Source: Ideonella sp. MAG2 (GTDB lineage: Bacteria > Pseudomonadota > Gammaproteobacteria > Burkholderiales > Burkholderiaceae_C). From it: a DNA stretch of 64,000 nt. Below the pieces are notes generated by a model, which saw nothing but the letters and a program-made list of their open reading frames with translations, was not told the DNA's origin and made no database searches. Within the stretch, counting starts at the first letter, position 1. Each line of letters starts with the position of its first letter. Of this stretch, positions 44,044-53,415 are shown in pieces. Where the stretch lies: NCBI GenBank assembly GCA_004359425.1, contig PTEU01000001.1:1019733-1083732 (forward strand). Direction: 5' to 3'. The translations under genes were made by a program, and so were the position numbers.

Positions 44044-44862
44044 ATGAAGACCAGCAAAGCCCAACAAGAGTTGACTCGCACTCAGATCGTTCGTGCTGCC
44101 GTGGCGCTCATGGTCGAGCAAGGTTATGACGCGGTGACCATGAAGGACATCGCTCGGGCAGCCGGCATTGGTGACGCCACCATCTACAAATACTTCGCCA
44201 CCAAGGAGCGCTTGCTCCTGGGCTACTTTGACTGGGTGGCGGCTGAAGCGGTGCGCGCCTCGCGCCATGCACCGGGCTTTGCTGACTATCCGCTGCAAGC
44301 CCGCTTGCAGCGCCTAACAGATGCATTGCTCGAATGTCTGGTGCCCGATCGAGCATTTGTCGACTTGGCACGGCGCATTCTGGTCAAGTCCCCGCTCCTG
44401 ATGTTGGGGGACCAACTGCAGGCCAAGATGGTCCTGAAGGAGGCCGTACAACAAGACCTTCAGCACGCTGTCGCCACCTGGGAGATCGAGCCCAGCGATT
44501 TTCTGGGGCTGCTCAGTGGGCTCTATGTCGACTATTGCTTTGGGGTCGTGGTTTATTGGCTGAACGACACCTCAGAGGACGCGGCCGACACGGTGCGCTT
44601 TGTGGACCAGACCTTAGGCATCATGGTGGCTGCGCTCAAGTCGGGCTTGCCGGACAAACTGGTTCAATTGGCCTTGTTTGTGCTGCGCAGCCAATTGGCG
44701 AGGGTGATGTCTTCGGGGGCCATGGCAGGAGTGATGTCAATGGTTGCACCCGTCAGGTCACCTGACGCACAGCGAGCACGCGCCGCAAACGCACAGCAGC
44801 CTGCGGCACCTCGAGCGCGCAAGCGCGTCAAACCAGCCTCGCGCGGAGATTCTCGTGGCTGA
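44044..44862 (+). CDS. TetR-family regulator of the ABC1-kinase operon
   Basis: 272 residues. Helix-turn-helix: GYDAVTMKDIARAAGIGDATIYKYFATKERLLLGYF. A basic, Ala/Pro/Arg-rich tail ends in RKRVKPASRGDSRG. The following ABC1 gene starts at a GTG overlapping its last codons by 8 bp, so the four genes from 44044 to 46903 form one operon. Upstream (43944-44043) is AT-rich with no clear palindrome. Confidence 0.88.
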   Translation: MKTSKAQQELTRTQIVRAAVALMVEQGYDAVTMKDIARAAGIGDATIYKYFATKERLLLGYFDWVAAEAVRASRHAPGFADYPLQARLQRLTDALLECLVPDRAFVDLARRILVKSPLLMLGDQLQAKMVLKEAVQQDLQHAVATWEIEPSDFLGLLSGLYVDYCFGVVVYWLNDTSEDAADTVRFVDQTLGIMVAALKSGLPDKLVQLALFVLRSQLARVMSSGAMAGVMSMVAPVRSPDAQRARAANAQQPAAPRARKRVKPASRGDSRG

Positions 44863-46219
44863 TGCCAAGAGTGCTGTCAGTGCCCGTGCCCCACGCACGG
44901 GGCGGCTGGCCCGTACGGCCATGGCGGGCTTGGCCTCTGCCCGTGTGGGCGCTTTGACGGTGCGCCATCGCTGGCAGGCAGATGCGTCGGATCAGGCGGC
45001 TTTGGAAGCCGAGATCGGCCGTGTGCTGCTGGGCGTGATGAGCCAGATGCGCGGCACGGCGCTCAAGGCGGCTCAGTTGTTGAGCATGGAGAGTTGCTTT
45101 CTTCCGGAAGGCGTGAAGACGCAACTGGCGCGAGCCAGCCATCAAGCGGTGCCCCTGAACCGTGCCTTGATCGGCAAGGTCTTCCGCCAGGCTTTTGGCC
45201 GTGAACCTGAGGAGATTTATCAGCACTTTGAGCCCACGGCCTTTGCGGCGGCAAGCCTGGGACAGGTGCATCGCGCTCGCTTGCAAGACGGCCGATGGGT
45301 GGCGGTGAAGATTCAATATCCCGGCATGTCGGCCACCATTGAGACCGATATCGCCCTGCTGAGAACAGCCTTGCGCCATGTCGGCAAGGGCTTGCTGAAG
45401 CTACCCAATCCGGAGGTGGTGGAGTCCACCTTGGCGGAGATTCGCCGCCAACTCCTGGAAGAGGTGGATTACACCTTAGAGGCTGAAAGGCAGCAGCAAT
45501 TTGCGGCGGTACTGCAGGACACCCGCCTGGTGGTGGCTGATGTGGTGGCCAGCCATACGCGCCCCACCGTGTTGACCCAAACACTGCTTGTCGGCCAGCA
45601 TTTGGCGGACTTTCGGGCCAGCCAGCCCGCGCCTGCACTGGTGGACGCGCAGGGCCAAGCCTTGTTCGATTGGCTCGTGCGCAGTGCCTTTGTGCAGGGG
45701 CGTATCCAGGCTGACTTGCATGTAGGTAATGTGCTGTTTCTGGGCGACGGTCGGGTGGGTCTGCTCGATTTCGGCTGTACGCGTGAGTTGTCTCCCATCT
45801 TTGCGCAAGCCCTAGCCAAGAGTTGGGTCTGTCATCTTGAGGAGCCAGCCCCCGCTCTGGGCCTGTTCAGTGCCTACAAGACCTTGGGCTTGATCACACC
45901 AAGCCTGAGCTTGGCGCAGTTTGAGGCACAGGTCCTTCCTGCCATCACGCCCCTGCTGGCATGGGCGACCGAGCCTTTGACCCAGACGCGATTCAACTAT
46001 GCGAGCAAGTCTGCAGTGCCGTTGCCCAGCCCCGAGAGTCAGGGTGCGGTCTTCAGCCATGTGAATGCAATTCCGCCCGAGATGATCTCCTTCGACCGCG
46101 CATGGTTGGGGCTGACACACCTGCTGCAAGGTTTGGGCGCTCGGGTCGACACCCGCAGCGCCGTGGACATTTTGCGCCGCGCCGCGCAGGACCTTGGCCC
46201 AGAGGAGAGCCCGTCATGA
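44855..46219 (+). CDS. ABC1/UbiB-family atypical kinase
   Basis: 454 residues from GTG 44855, favoured by GGAG six bases upstream; an ATG at 44744 would overlap tetR by 120 bp. UbiB-type features: KxGQ-like region RGTALKAAQLLSME, the Ala-rich nucleotide loop AAASLGQVHRARLQDGRWVAVKIQYPGM, catalytic QADLHVGNVLF and DFG in VGLLDFGCTRE. These ATPases support ubiquinone/lipid metabolism; this one is in a regulator-linked operon, not with ubi genes. Confidence 0.87.
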   Translation: MADAKSAVSARAPRTGRLARTAMAGLASARVGALTVRHRWQADASDQAALEAEIGRVLLGVMSQMRGTALKAAQLLSMESCFLPEGVKTQLARASHQAVPLNRALIGKVFRQAFGREPEEIYQHFEPTAFAAASLGQVHRARLQDGRWVAVKIQYPGMSATIETDIALLRTALRHVGKGLLKLPNPEVVESTLAEIRRQLLEEVDYTLEAERQQQFAAVLQDTRLVVADVVASHTRPTVLTQTLLVGQHLADFRASQPAPALVDAQGQALFDWLVRSAFVQGRIQADLHVGNVLFLGDGRVGLLDFGCTRELSPIFAQALAKSWVCHLEEPAPALGLFSAYKTLGLITPSLSLAQFEAQVLPAITPLLAWATEPLTQTRFNYASKSAVPLPSPESQGAVFSHVNAIPPEMISFDRAWLGLTHLLQGLGARVDTRSAVDILRRAAQDLGPEESPS

Positions 46220-46514
46220 CCCACTCTCACACCCGAGTCGTGGCGTGCCGGGCCCCAAAGGACAGTAGTTCACTTTGCTCAGCCACACCATGGATGAGGT
46301 CTTGGTCCAGGACGACGACAAGCACTTGCGCGTGGTTCTTTCCCTGCACCGAACACGCGACCCGCATGGGCTGTCTGACGACTTGGTACTAACCACGGTG
46401 GTACATATTCACAATCTATGGGGTCACCTTTATATGTTGCCCGTTAAGCCCTTGCATCAAATCATTGCACCAGCAGTGCTGGCGCGGTTTTCGCAGGGGA
46501 GTGTGATCGCGTGA
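46216..46514 (+). pseudogene. DUF2867 protein remnant, internal deletion
   Basis: The N terminus MTHSHTRVVACRAPKDSSS starts at ATG 46216, overlapping the ABC1 stop (ATGA). The C-terminal part is in another frame: MDEVLVQDDDKHLRVVLSLHR to DLVLTTVVHIHNLWGHLYMLPVKPLHQIIAPAVLARF, ending at 46514. Roughly 90-100 residues expected between them are missing around 46262-46280. The remnant keeps operon spacing with both neighbours. Confidence 0.75.
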
Positions 46515-46903
46515 ACAACTGGTTCCTGGCGGCAGGCGTGCTGACCACCTTCATTGCAGTGGCACATTCGGTCGTGGGCGAGTGGATGATTTTTCGACAT
46601 CCTCTTTGGCGTCAAAGACAGGCACAGAGCGATGCTGCTGGGCGATTCCTCATGCGGCGCTCTGGGATTCTGTGGGCGACCTGGCATGTGACCACGGTGT
46701 TCGGCCTGCTTCACGCGGCCTTTCTGATTGAACTCGGCCATGGTGCCATCGCGCTTTCTTTGGTGCGTGGTGGCGTGGCGGCTTTGGCAATAGGCTTTGG
46801 CCTGGCTGGACTGTTGGTGGGCGTGGCCACCAAGGGCCGTCACCCTGGAGGCCTGGGGCTGTTGCTAGCGTCTGGGCTGGTGGGTCTCGGGCTTTATGCT
46901 TGA
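46511..46903 (+). CDS. small four-helix membrane protein, uncharacterised
   Basis: 130 residues, GTG start overlapping the DUF2867 stop. Four hydrophobic segments: NNWFLAAGVLTTFIAVAHSVVG, WATWHVTTVFGLLHAAFLI, ALSLVRGGVAALAIGFGLAGLLVG and GGLGLLLASGLVGLGLYA. His residues at helix ends could bind metal or heme, but nothing fixes a function. Last gene of the TetR-ABC1 operon. Confidence 0.7.
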   Translation: MNNWFLAAGVLTTFIAVAHSVVGEWMIFRHPLWRQRQAQSDAAGRFLMRRSGILWATWHVTTVFGLLHAAFLIELGHGAIALSLVRGGVAALAIGFGLAGLLVGVATKGRHPGGLGLLLASGLVGLGLYA

Positions 46904-46924
46904 GGCTTGAACAGAGCGCTGCCC

Positions 46925-47134
46925 ATGAACCCCGAAGACCTGCAAAAGCTTGTCAGCACCCCCATGCCCTTTGGCAAGCACAAGGGCGTGCTGTTGGCCG
47001 ACCTGCCCGGCAACTACCTGAACTGGTTTGCGCGCGAGGGCTTTCCCAAAAGCGAGATCGGCCGCTTGCTGGCGCTGATGCAGGAGATCGACCACAACGG
47101 CCTGAGCGATTTGCTCAAACCGCTGCGGCGATAG
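46925..47134 (+). CDS. DUF3820 small protein
   Basis: 69 residues from MNPEDLQKLVSTPMPFGKHKG. Matches DUF3820 (MPFGKHKGVLLADLPGNYLNWFAREGFP), a short basic fold found alone or fused to exonucleases. Function unknown. Independent small transcript facing the solute-binding protein gene, 2 bp from its stop. Confidence 0.85.
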   Translation: MNPEDLQKLVSTPMPFGKHKGVLLADLPGNYLNWFAREGFPKSEIGRLLALMQEIDHNGLSDLLKPLRR

Positions 47135-47136
47135 GA

Positions 47137-49020
47137 CTATGGGGCGCTAGGCTCGACCGCCACAAAGCGCCAAAAATCGCGCATGAAGGGATGCGGGCGA
47201 AAGCCCTGCACCCGCTGCTGCATCAACCAGGTGTTGACGTCATGCCCGCTGGCTTTGTAGGGCATGTAGGCCAGGCTCAGCTTCACGGCTTGGTCGATCA
47301 CCGCTTGGCGCTCGGGGCCGTCGGGCAGCACGCGTTGCTGCTCGTTGAGCGTGTTGAAGGCTGGCAGGTCAAAGCGCGCGTAGTTGCTTTGGCCCTTGTT
47401 GGGGCCGTACATCAGGTCCAAGAAGTAGCTGCCATCGGGGATGGCGGCGCTCCAGCCGGTGGTCCACATCATCAGCTTGCCCGCCCGTGCGGCCTTGATG
47501 TTCTCTTGCCAAGCGCCCATGCGAAAGCTCATCTTCACGCCAATGGCATCCATAGAGCTCTTCCAGTGCCCCTGCCATTGGCGGGCCAACTGGGTGGGCT
47601 CGGTGTGCAGCTCTAGCTGCAAGGGCTGACCGTCGGGCTGGTCGCGCCAGCCGTCGCCGTCTTTGTCCACATAGCCGGCCAAGTCCAACAAGGCTTTGGC
47701 GCGCTGCGGGTCGTAATCACTCATCTCCGACTTTAGTGTGGGGTCGTAGCCGCTGACCTGGGGCGGGATCACGCTCTGCGCTGGCTTCATCTGGCCACGC
47801 CGCATCAGGGCGCGTTCGCGCGGTGAGTTATAGGCCAGAGCCAGGGCACGGCGCAGGGCCACGCGCTCCGGGGTGTAGCCGCCCACCACCGGGTTCTCCA
47901 TATTGAAGAACACATGCCGCGTGGTGGGGGCCACCACGCGAGTCATACGCACTCCTCGCTTCGCCAGATAGGGCGCCACCTGGCCTTGGGGTGCTGCGCT
48001 GCCCACGAACTCGTCCGGCACCCAGACCACGTCCAGCTCGCCATTCAAAAAAGCCAGCCAGCGCGGCTGCGCCTCTTCAATGATGGAGACTTCCACCCTG
48101 TCCACCAGGGGCAGCTTGCGGCCCCGGAAGCGCTGCGCAAAGGCTTGGCCTTCGGCATCCTCTGCGGCCGGGTGTTCGTCCACCACATTGTGCTGGTGGG
48201 CGGGGTTGCGCTCCAGCACGATGCGTGAGCCGCGCCGCCACGCGCCCAGCTTGAAGGGGCCGGTGCCGACAGGATGCTCCATCGCCGACTTGGTGTCGGG
48301 CAGGCTCTCGATGACCTCGCGGGCCAAGGCGCCACTCAAGGCCGGTGTGGCCAGCACATAAGGCAGGCGCGGCGCGGGCTTGGCCACCCGGATCTGCAAG
48401 GTGTAGCGGTCAAGCGCCTTGATGCCTTCGACCTCAGTGTCATAAGAGAAGGGCGTCTTGGTGCTCAGGGCCTTTTGGCGCAGTTCTTCCAGGCCCAGCA
48501 GGCCCGCGCCTTGGTAGTGGAAGAGCGTGGGGCTGCGCACGGCCGGGTCGTAATAGCGCTTGATGCTGTAGACGTAGTCCGCAGCCACCAGCTCGCGCTT
48601 GACCGGGCGGCCGTCTTTGTCTTTGAAGGCAGGGTGCTCGCTGAAGGTGATGCCGGGCTTGATGCGAAACACAAAGCGGGTGTAGTTGTCGCTGACCTCG
48701 GGCAGGCTGACGGCGGTGTTGGGCTTGAGCCGGGCCGGCCGCGCCAGGTAGTCATAGGTCAGCAGCGCGTCAAATAAGCTTCCCACCAAGGCCGCCGAGA
48801 CCACATCCGAGATTTGGGCCGGGTCAAAGCCGTTTTCGTGGCCTTGGAAGGCCACCCGAAAGGTGCTGGGGGCAGCGCTCGCCTTGCTCTGAGACGGTTC
48901 GGTCGCTGTGGCGGCTGTGGCCAGGGTCAGCGTACAGAAGGCCGTCCAAGCCCAACGCCAGCGCTTCTCCAGCGGGACGGCAGGTCGGCCAAGGCTCGGC
49001 GAAGCGGTGTCTGGGGGCAT
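47137..49020 (-). CDS. peptide-type ABC transporter substrate-binding protein (family 5)
   Basis: 627 residues from 49020, with a signal peptide (WAWTAFCTLTLATAATATEPS). SBP_bac_5 features: FRVAFQGHENGFDPAQISDVVSAALVGSLFDALLTYD, PVGTGPFKLGAWRRGSRIVLERNP, and a C-terminal WMTTGW-like segment with YGPNKGQSNYARF. Binds oligopeptides or nickel-type cargo in the periplasm. No permease or ATPase gene adjoins it, so it must use a transporter encoded elsewhere. Confidence 0.9.
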   Translation of the reverse strand: MPPDTASPSLGRPAVPLEKRWRWAWTAFCTLTLATAATATEPSQSKASAAPSTFRVAFQGHENGFDPAQISDVVSAALVGSLFDALLTYDYLARPARLKPNTAVSLPEVSDNYTRFVFRIKPGITFSEHPAFKDKDGRPVKRELVAADYVYSIKRYYDPAVRSPTLFHYQGAGLLGLEELRQKALSTKTPFSYDTEVEGIKALDRYTLQIRVAKPAPRLPYVLATPALSGALAREVIESLPDTKSAMEHPVGTGPFKLGAWRRGSRIVLERNPAHQHNVVDEHPAAEDAEGQAFAQRFRGRKLPLVDRVEVSIIEEAQPRWLAFLNGELDVVWVPDEFVGSAAPQGQVAPYLAKRGVRMTRVVAPTTRHVFFNMENPVVGGYTPERVALRRALALAYNSPRERALMRRGQMKPAQSVIPPQVSGYDPTLKSEMSDYDPQRAKALLDLAGYVDKDGDGWRDQPDGQPLQLELHTEPTQLARQWQGHWKSSMDAIGVKMSFRMGAWQENIKAARAGKLMMWTTGWSAAIPDGSYFLDLMYGPNKGQSNYARFDLPAFNTLNEQQRVLPDGPERQAVIDQAVKLSLAYMPYKASGHDVNTWLMQQRVQGFRPHPFMRDFWRFVAVEPSAP

Positions 49021-49113
49021 GGGCGGTGCTCTCGTGATACAGGCCAGCGCATTGTCCACATCTTGCAACGGCGCGGATGCGGGCTTGCACGGTGTTGGCA
49101 TAAGATGGCCCCT

Positions 49114-49230
49114 ATGTCTTTGATCGCCTTCTCCTCCACCAGCGCTGCCCAAGCGCGAGCTGCACGAGCCGCACGAGCCCGTTGCTCGCTGCCGTGCGCT
49201 GCGCGTGAGAGAAAGCCGAAGTCGATCTAA
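49114..49230 (+). promoter_or_regulatory. possible leader peptide with clustered Arg and Ala codons
   Basis: A 38-codon frame (start ATG 49114 or 49105) before the aminotransferase gene. It contains 6 Arg and 11 Ala codons, with four Arg inside codons 15-23. CGA three times and AGA once are rare choices for a GC-rich genome. A strong terminator follows 26 bp later and the aminotransferase starts 26 bp after that, the layout of transcription attenuation. The sequence CCGTG in the leader could pair with CACGG of the terminator arm as an antiterminator. No proof of translation. Confidence 0.4.
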
Positions 49231-49255
49231 GCCCCAGACTCCACCTTCTCCCCCC

Positions 49256-49291
49256 AAAGGCCACGGTTCACTCCCGTGGCCTTTTTCTTTG
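49256..49291 (+). terminator. intrinsic terminator / attenuator hairpin
   Basis: Perfect 11-bp stem AAAGGCCACGG (49256-49266) with CCGTGGCCTTT (49274-49284), 7-nt loop, then a T-rich run. Because it lies just upstream of, and in the same direction as, the aminotransferase gene, it is more likely an attenuator than an end-of-gene terminator. Confidence 0.85.
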
Positions 49292-49316
49292 TCTCGCCAC
49301 TTTTGAAAGGCCCGTC

Positions 49317-50464
49317 ATGACTTGCCCCAAGCCCCCCATCACCTCCAAGCCCTTGAATGTCCACACCTTGATGCCCGTCACCGACCGCCCAGAGCAGGTC
49401 TTTGTGCGGGGCGAGGGCGCCTGGCTGTGGGATGCGGCGGGCAGGCTTTGCAGGCGCAAAGCAGCTTGCTGCTGACGCCCAGCCCCGCGCTCTACAACCT
49501 GCCGGCGCTGCAACTGGCCCAGCAGCTGTGTGGCTTGAGTGGCATGGACCAGGTCTTCTTTGGCAGCACGGGGGCGGAGGCGAACGAAGGGGCGATCAAA
49601 CTGGCGCGCAAATGGGGGCGGCTGCATCGAGCGGGGGCGCACGAGATCATCACGTTTGAATATGGCTTTCATGGGCGCAACTTGGCGACCATGGCGGCCA
49701 GTGGCAAGCCGGGCTGGGACCAACTATTTGCGCCGCGCATGGAAGGCTTTGCCAAGGCGCGCTTGAACGACCTGGGCAGTGTGAAGGCGCTGCTGAACGA
49801 GCGCACCGTGGCCATCATGCTGGAGCCCGTGCAGGGCGAGGCCGGCGTGCGGCCCGCCACGCCAGCCTTTTTGCAAGCCCTGCGCGCGCTGTGTGACGAG
49901 CAGGGCTTGCTGCTGATCTTTGACGAGGTGCAGACCGGCTGTGGCCGCCTGGGCACTTTGTTTGGCTTTCAGCACTTTGGCGTGCGGCCCGACATCCTGA
50001 CCCTGGGCAAGGGCTTGGGCGGCGGCGTGCCCATTTCGGCCGTGCTGGCGCAGGCCCACTGCAGCGTGTTTGAGCACGGCGACCAAGGCGGCACCTATGC
50101 CGGCAACCCGCTGATGTGTGCGGTGAGCTTGGCAGTGCTGGCGCAGTTGAGCCAGCCGGAATTTTTGGCGCAGGTGCGCAGTTTGGGGCAGCAACTGCGG
50201 CGCGGTTTGGTGATGCTCTCGGCCCAGCATGGCCTGGGCGAAGTGCGCGGCGCGGGCTTGCTGTGGGCGCTGGAGTTGGGCTGCGACCATGCTCCGGACC
50301 TGGTGCGCGCGTGCCGCGAGCGAGGCCTGCTGCTCAATGCAGCTCGCCCGCATTGCCTGCGCTTCATGCCTCGGCTCAACAGCACGGCTGAGGAGATCGA
50401 GCAAGGCCTAGGCATTCTGGGGGCGGCCTTGGCGTCGCAGCCCGCCCTCGGCATGGCCGCCTAG
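49317..50464 (+). pseudogene. acetylornithine/aspartate-family aminotransferase (PLP), internal deletion
   Basis: From ATG 49317 the N terminus reads MTCPKPPITSK to VRGEGAWLWDAAG, then enters a stop. Another frame continues from about 49450 with LTPSPALYNLPALQLAQQL, GSTGAEANEGAIKLARKWGR and the PLP-Lys segment LTLGKGLGGGVPISAV. About 30 residues (the usual YLDWVQGWAVNCLGH region) are missing, with a frame change, at 49437-49452. A GCTTTGC/GCAAAGC dyad lies at the junction. Class III transaminase of the ArgD/GabT group; not functional as read. Confidence 0.85.
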
Positions 50465-50522
50465 CGCCAGGGTTTGCGCAGGGCGGCCTGCGGGGTTAGC
50501 GGTTTGCAGGCATCATCGCGCC

Positions 50523-51572
50523 ATGCACACCGCTCGCCCTGTTCCCCTCTCGATGTTGGATCTGGTTGCCGTCCGTGAGGGCAGCAGCGTGGCCGATGCG
50601 CTGGCCGTGGCGCGCCGCACCGCCCAGCATGTGGAGGCCCTGGGCTTCAAGCGCTATTGGCTGGCTGAACACCACAATATGGCGGGCATTGCCAGCTCCG
50701 CCACCGCCGTCTTGGTGGGCCACATCGCGGGGGCCACCCAGCGCATCCGCGTGGGCTCGGGCGGGGTGATGCTGCCCAACCATGCGCCACTGGTGGTGGC
50801 AGAGGCCTTTGGCACCTTGGCCGAGCTCTACCCTGGTCGCATCGATCTGGGCCTGGGCCGCGCCCCTGGCACCGACCGCGAAACCATGCGCGCCCTGCGC
50901 CGCGACAGGCCCGAGACCGAAGATGACTTTCCGCGCGAGGTGCAAGCCTTGCAGCAGTTTCTCGCCCCCGCGCAGCCAGGCCAGCGCGTGGTGGCCATGC
51001 CGGGCGCGGGCACGCAAGTGCCGATCTGGCTGCTGGGCTCCAGCTTGTTTTCAGCGCAGTTGGCGGCCGAGCGCGGCTTGCCCTATGCCTTTGCCTCGCA
51101 CTTTGCGCCGCGCATGTTGATGCAGGCTTTGGAGGTGTATCGCAGCGCGTTCAAGCCCTCGGCCACGCTGGCCAAGCCTTATGTGGTGATCGGGGTGCCT
51201 CTGGTGGCTGCGCCCACCGACGAGGAAGCGCAGTTTTTGGCCAGCAGCATCTACCAGCGGGTGCTGGGCATTCTGCGCGGTGACCGCCGCCGCCTTGGCC
51301 CCCCGGTGGTGGACTATGTGGCCCAACTGGGCCCGGCCGAGCGCGCTGGCATTGCCGACTTTCTGGGCGCGGCCGTCATTGGCGGCCCAGACACGGTGCG
51401 TGAGGGCTTTGCCACGCTCTTGCAGGCCACAGGGGCCGATGAGCTGATGCTGGTGTGCGATGTCTATGACCCCGCGTTGCGACTGCGCTCACTGGACATT
51501 GCTGCCGAGGCGATGGCCGCCCTCAGCACTCAGGCGGCTGAGGTGGCCGCAGCGCCTTCAGCCTGGCGCTGA
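50523..51572 (+). CDS. LLM-class flavin-dependent oxidoreductase (luciferase-like)
   Basis: 349 residues. F420/FMN-dependent monooxygenase fold: [71 protein letters not shown] and [12 protein letters not shown]. Length is typical of the MsnO8 group. Its end overlaps the convergent methyltransferase by 43 bp. Substrate unknown. Confidence 0.9.
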   Translation: MHTARPVPLSMLDLVAVREGSSVADALAVARRTAQHVEALGFKRYWLAEHHNMAGIASSATAVLVGHIAGATQRIRVGSGGVMLPNHAPLVVAEAFGTLAELYPGRIDLGLGRAPGTDRETMRALRRDRPETEDDFPREVQALQQFLAPAQPGQRVVAMPGAGTQVPIWLLGSSLFSAQLAAERGLPYAFASHFAPRMLMQALEVYRSAFKPSATLAKPYVVIGVPLVAAPTDEEAQFLASSIYQRVLGILRGDRRRLGPPVVDYVAQLGPAERAGIADFLGAAVIGGPDTVREGFATLLQATGADELMLVCDVYDPALRLRSLDIAAEAMAALSTQAAEVAAAPSAWR

Positions 51573-52201
51573 AACACCAGCACCTTCAAGGCGCGGTCTT
51601 CATCTACATCGGCAAATGAGGGCGGGTTGGCCAACCGCTCCACCAGGGTGAACATGGGGGCCTCTTGCTGCACCAGGTCCAGCAAGAACTGCGGCCCCAA
51701 CTCCGGCGCATTCAAGGCCAGCAAGGCGTGGCCGCCGGGGGCGATCAGGTCGGGCAGGCGGCGCACCACGCGCGCATAGTCTTTGCTGGCCACAAAGCTG
51801 CCTTTAACCTCATAGCGCGCATCATGCTCGGTGACGATGTGCGGCGCAGGCACGCTACCTGCCATCAGCCGGTTCTCCGTACCCCCAAGGGACGGGCTGT
51901 GCCCGTCCCTGCCCCCCGAGGGGGCGCAAGAAAACTTGGGGCGGTATTCATCCCGATGCTGAAACACCCAGTTCAAGGGCTGGCCCGGTGCCAGCTCAGC
52001 CCAGCGGGCCTCCAGCGCCTTGCCTACTTGCTCCAACTCATCGTCAGTGACCGACGCAAAGCTGGTCAGCAGCCAAACCGGAGGGTAGAAGTCCAAGGCC
52101 CACTGCTCATGGCCTGGGTGCAAGCCACCCCGGCCATGAAAGACGCGGCAGGCCTGGGTTGGCTTGGGCAGGCTGGCAATGGTGGCGAGCAAGGCGCGCA
52201 T
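51530..52201 (-). pseudogene. class I SAM methyltransferase with the SAM-binding core deleted in frame
   Basis: 223 residues where relatives have over 300. The N terminus (MRALLATIASLPKPTQACRVFHGRGGLHPG) and the C terminus (KGSFVASKDYARVVRRLPDLIAPGGHALLALNAPELG) both match one family of RlmI-like methyltransferases. The middle, with the glycine-rich SAM loop and DPP motif, is gone; the junction ARYEV-KGSF lies at about 51801-51805. An extra ~20-residue segment (CAPSGGRDGHSPSLGG) is encoded by an in-frame double hairpin at 51887-51924. Confidence 0.8.
51887..51924. repeat. double-hairpin mini-repeat inserted in the methyltransferase gene
   Basis: Perfect arms AGGGACGGGC (51888-51897) and GCCCGTCCCT (51901-51910), then CCCCC-GA-GGGGG. 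The element is in frame and lacks an equivalent in the protein family. It resembles the REP-like elements common between genes in this group of bacteria, here inside a coding region. Confidence 0.75.
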
Positions 52202-52207
52202 CTAGGC

Positions 52208-53374
52208 TCAGCGTGCCACCACAGACTCAATCAACTCCTGGCGGCCCAAGCTGGTCTTCTGGCCATCGTGCCAATGGGTCAACTCATATCCATTGGTGTA
52301 GAGCAATTGGCCATTGGGTAGCACATCAAAGCCAGCCACATGGTTGGCCACAATTTGCAATTGGCGGCCCGGTGGGCGGCGCACCAGCTCCCAACTTGCT
52401 GGCACCAAATGGCCGGCGTGGCCAGCGTCCGTGCGCACCTTGTTCAGCTCAATCATGCGGCCATGCAGCCACAGGCGGCCCAGGTCTTGGTCCAACTCCG
52501 GTGTGCGCGGGCCACCGGCCGAACGCAGCGGCTCTTTGCCATACAGCATGGAGAAGATATTGAGGAAGCCGAACACCGCCTTGATCAGCCGAATGGGCAT
52601 CATGATGGTGTCCAGCAAGGCGTTGCTGGCGCGCTCTGTGGGGGGCTTCTCAATGGGGCGGCGGATGGCATAGAGCGTGCCGTCGCTGCCCATCTTGGGC
52701 GCAATGAAGTCGAACTGCTTGTCTTCTAGCAAGGTTTGAAGCTGGCCGCTGCGGTAGTCCAACTGGCACACCGTGGCATGGGCGGCTGCCACCACATAGC
52801 CATGCTGGGGGTGCCTGGCCACCCCAGTGCTTTGAAACACAATGGCGCTGGCACTGCCGGGCACCAGTGTGGGCTGGCCGTCTTGGCTGTCGCCGCCGGT
52901 AATGGCTCCTTTGAGGTTGCCGTCGTCGTCATAAACCTCTAACTGAGCTGTGCCGTCGTGCATGCGCATGCCCAGGACCAAACGCTGGTCTTGCGGGTTG
53001 TAGGCCAGGCCGTCAACACTCAAGCCCGTGCGGTGGAAGAGACGAACCTCTCGGTCTTCGTCCAAATGCTGACGAAACAAGCCGGTGGCCTCGCCCACTT
53101 TGAGCACGTAGTAAATCGTCTGCTCATTGGCCCCAAAACAAGCCTGCAAAAACTTGGGCGGGGCCATGGCCGCAGTCTGTTGCGTGCCCCACAGAGAACT
53201 GCTGGGGATGATGCCGCTTTGCTGCTCCCGGGGGGCATGCTTCCAAGAGGTGGTACGGCGGCTGCGCTCGTCGCGCTCAATCACTTCGCGTGCGAACGCA
53301 GACACAATCTGTCGAGGCGCGGCGGCACCGTCGTACAGCCACAATTCTCCCTTGGCGATAACCAGCGCTTTCAT
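52208..53374 (-). CDS. uncharacterised protein, beta-propeller-like
   Basis: 388 residues, no signal peptide. Repeated WxxG/DGxxY-type strand patterns (LYAIRRPIEKPP, GVARHPQHGYVVAAAHATVCQLDYRSGQL, GFDVLPNGQLLYTNGYELTHW) suggest a six- or seven-blade propeller. One hydrophobic segment near 265-285 (TIMMPIRLIKAVFGFLNIFSML) could associate with the membrane. It lies next to the methyltransferase and downstream of the GST genes. I do not recognise a family. Confidence 0.6.
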   Translation of the reverse strand: MKALVIAKGELWLYDGAAAPRQIVSAFAREVIERDERSRRTTSWKHAPREQQSGIIPSSSLWGTQQTAAMAPPKFLQACFGANEQTIYYVLKVGEATGLFRQHLDEDREVRLFHRTGLSVDGLAYNPQDQRLVLGMRMHDGTAQLEVYDDDGNLKGAITGGDSQDGQPTLVPGSASAIVFQSTGVARHPQHGYVVAAAHATVCQLDYRSGQLQTLLEDKQFDFIAPKMGSDGTLYAIRRPIEKPPTERASNALLDTIMMPIRLIKAVFGFLNIFSMLYGKEPLRSAGGPRTPELDQDLGRLWLHGRMIELNKVRTDAGHAGHLVPASWELVRRPPGRQLQIVANHVAGFDVLPNGQLLYTNGYELTHWHDGQKTSLGRQELIESVVAR

Positions 53375-53415
53375 GCGCTCCTCCTGTTCTTGCTGGGCGC
53401 GAATGATAGCGCCGC

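Noticed and set aside
44744-44854. Upstream ATG start for the ABC1 kinase
   Set aside because: Would overlap tetR by about 120 bp; GTG 44855 has GGAG at proper distance.
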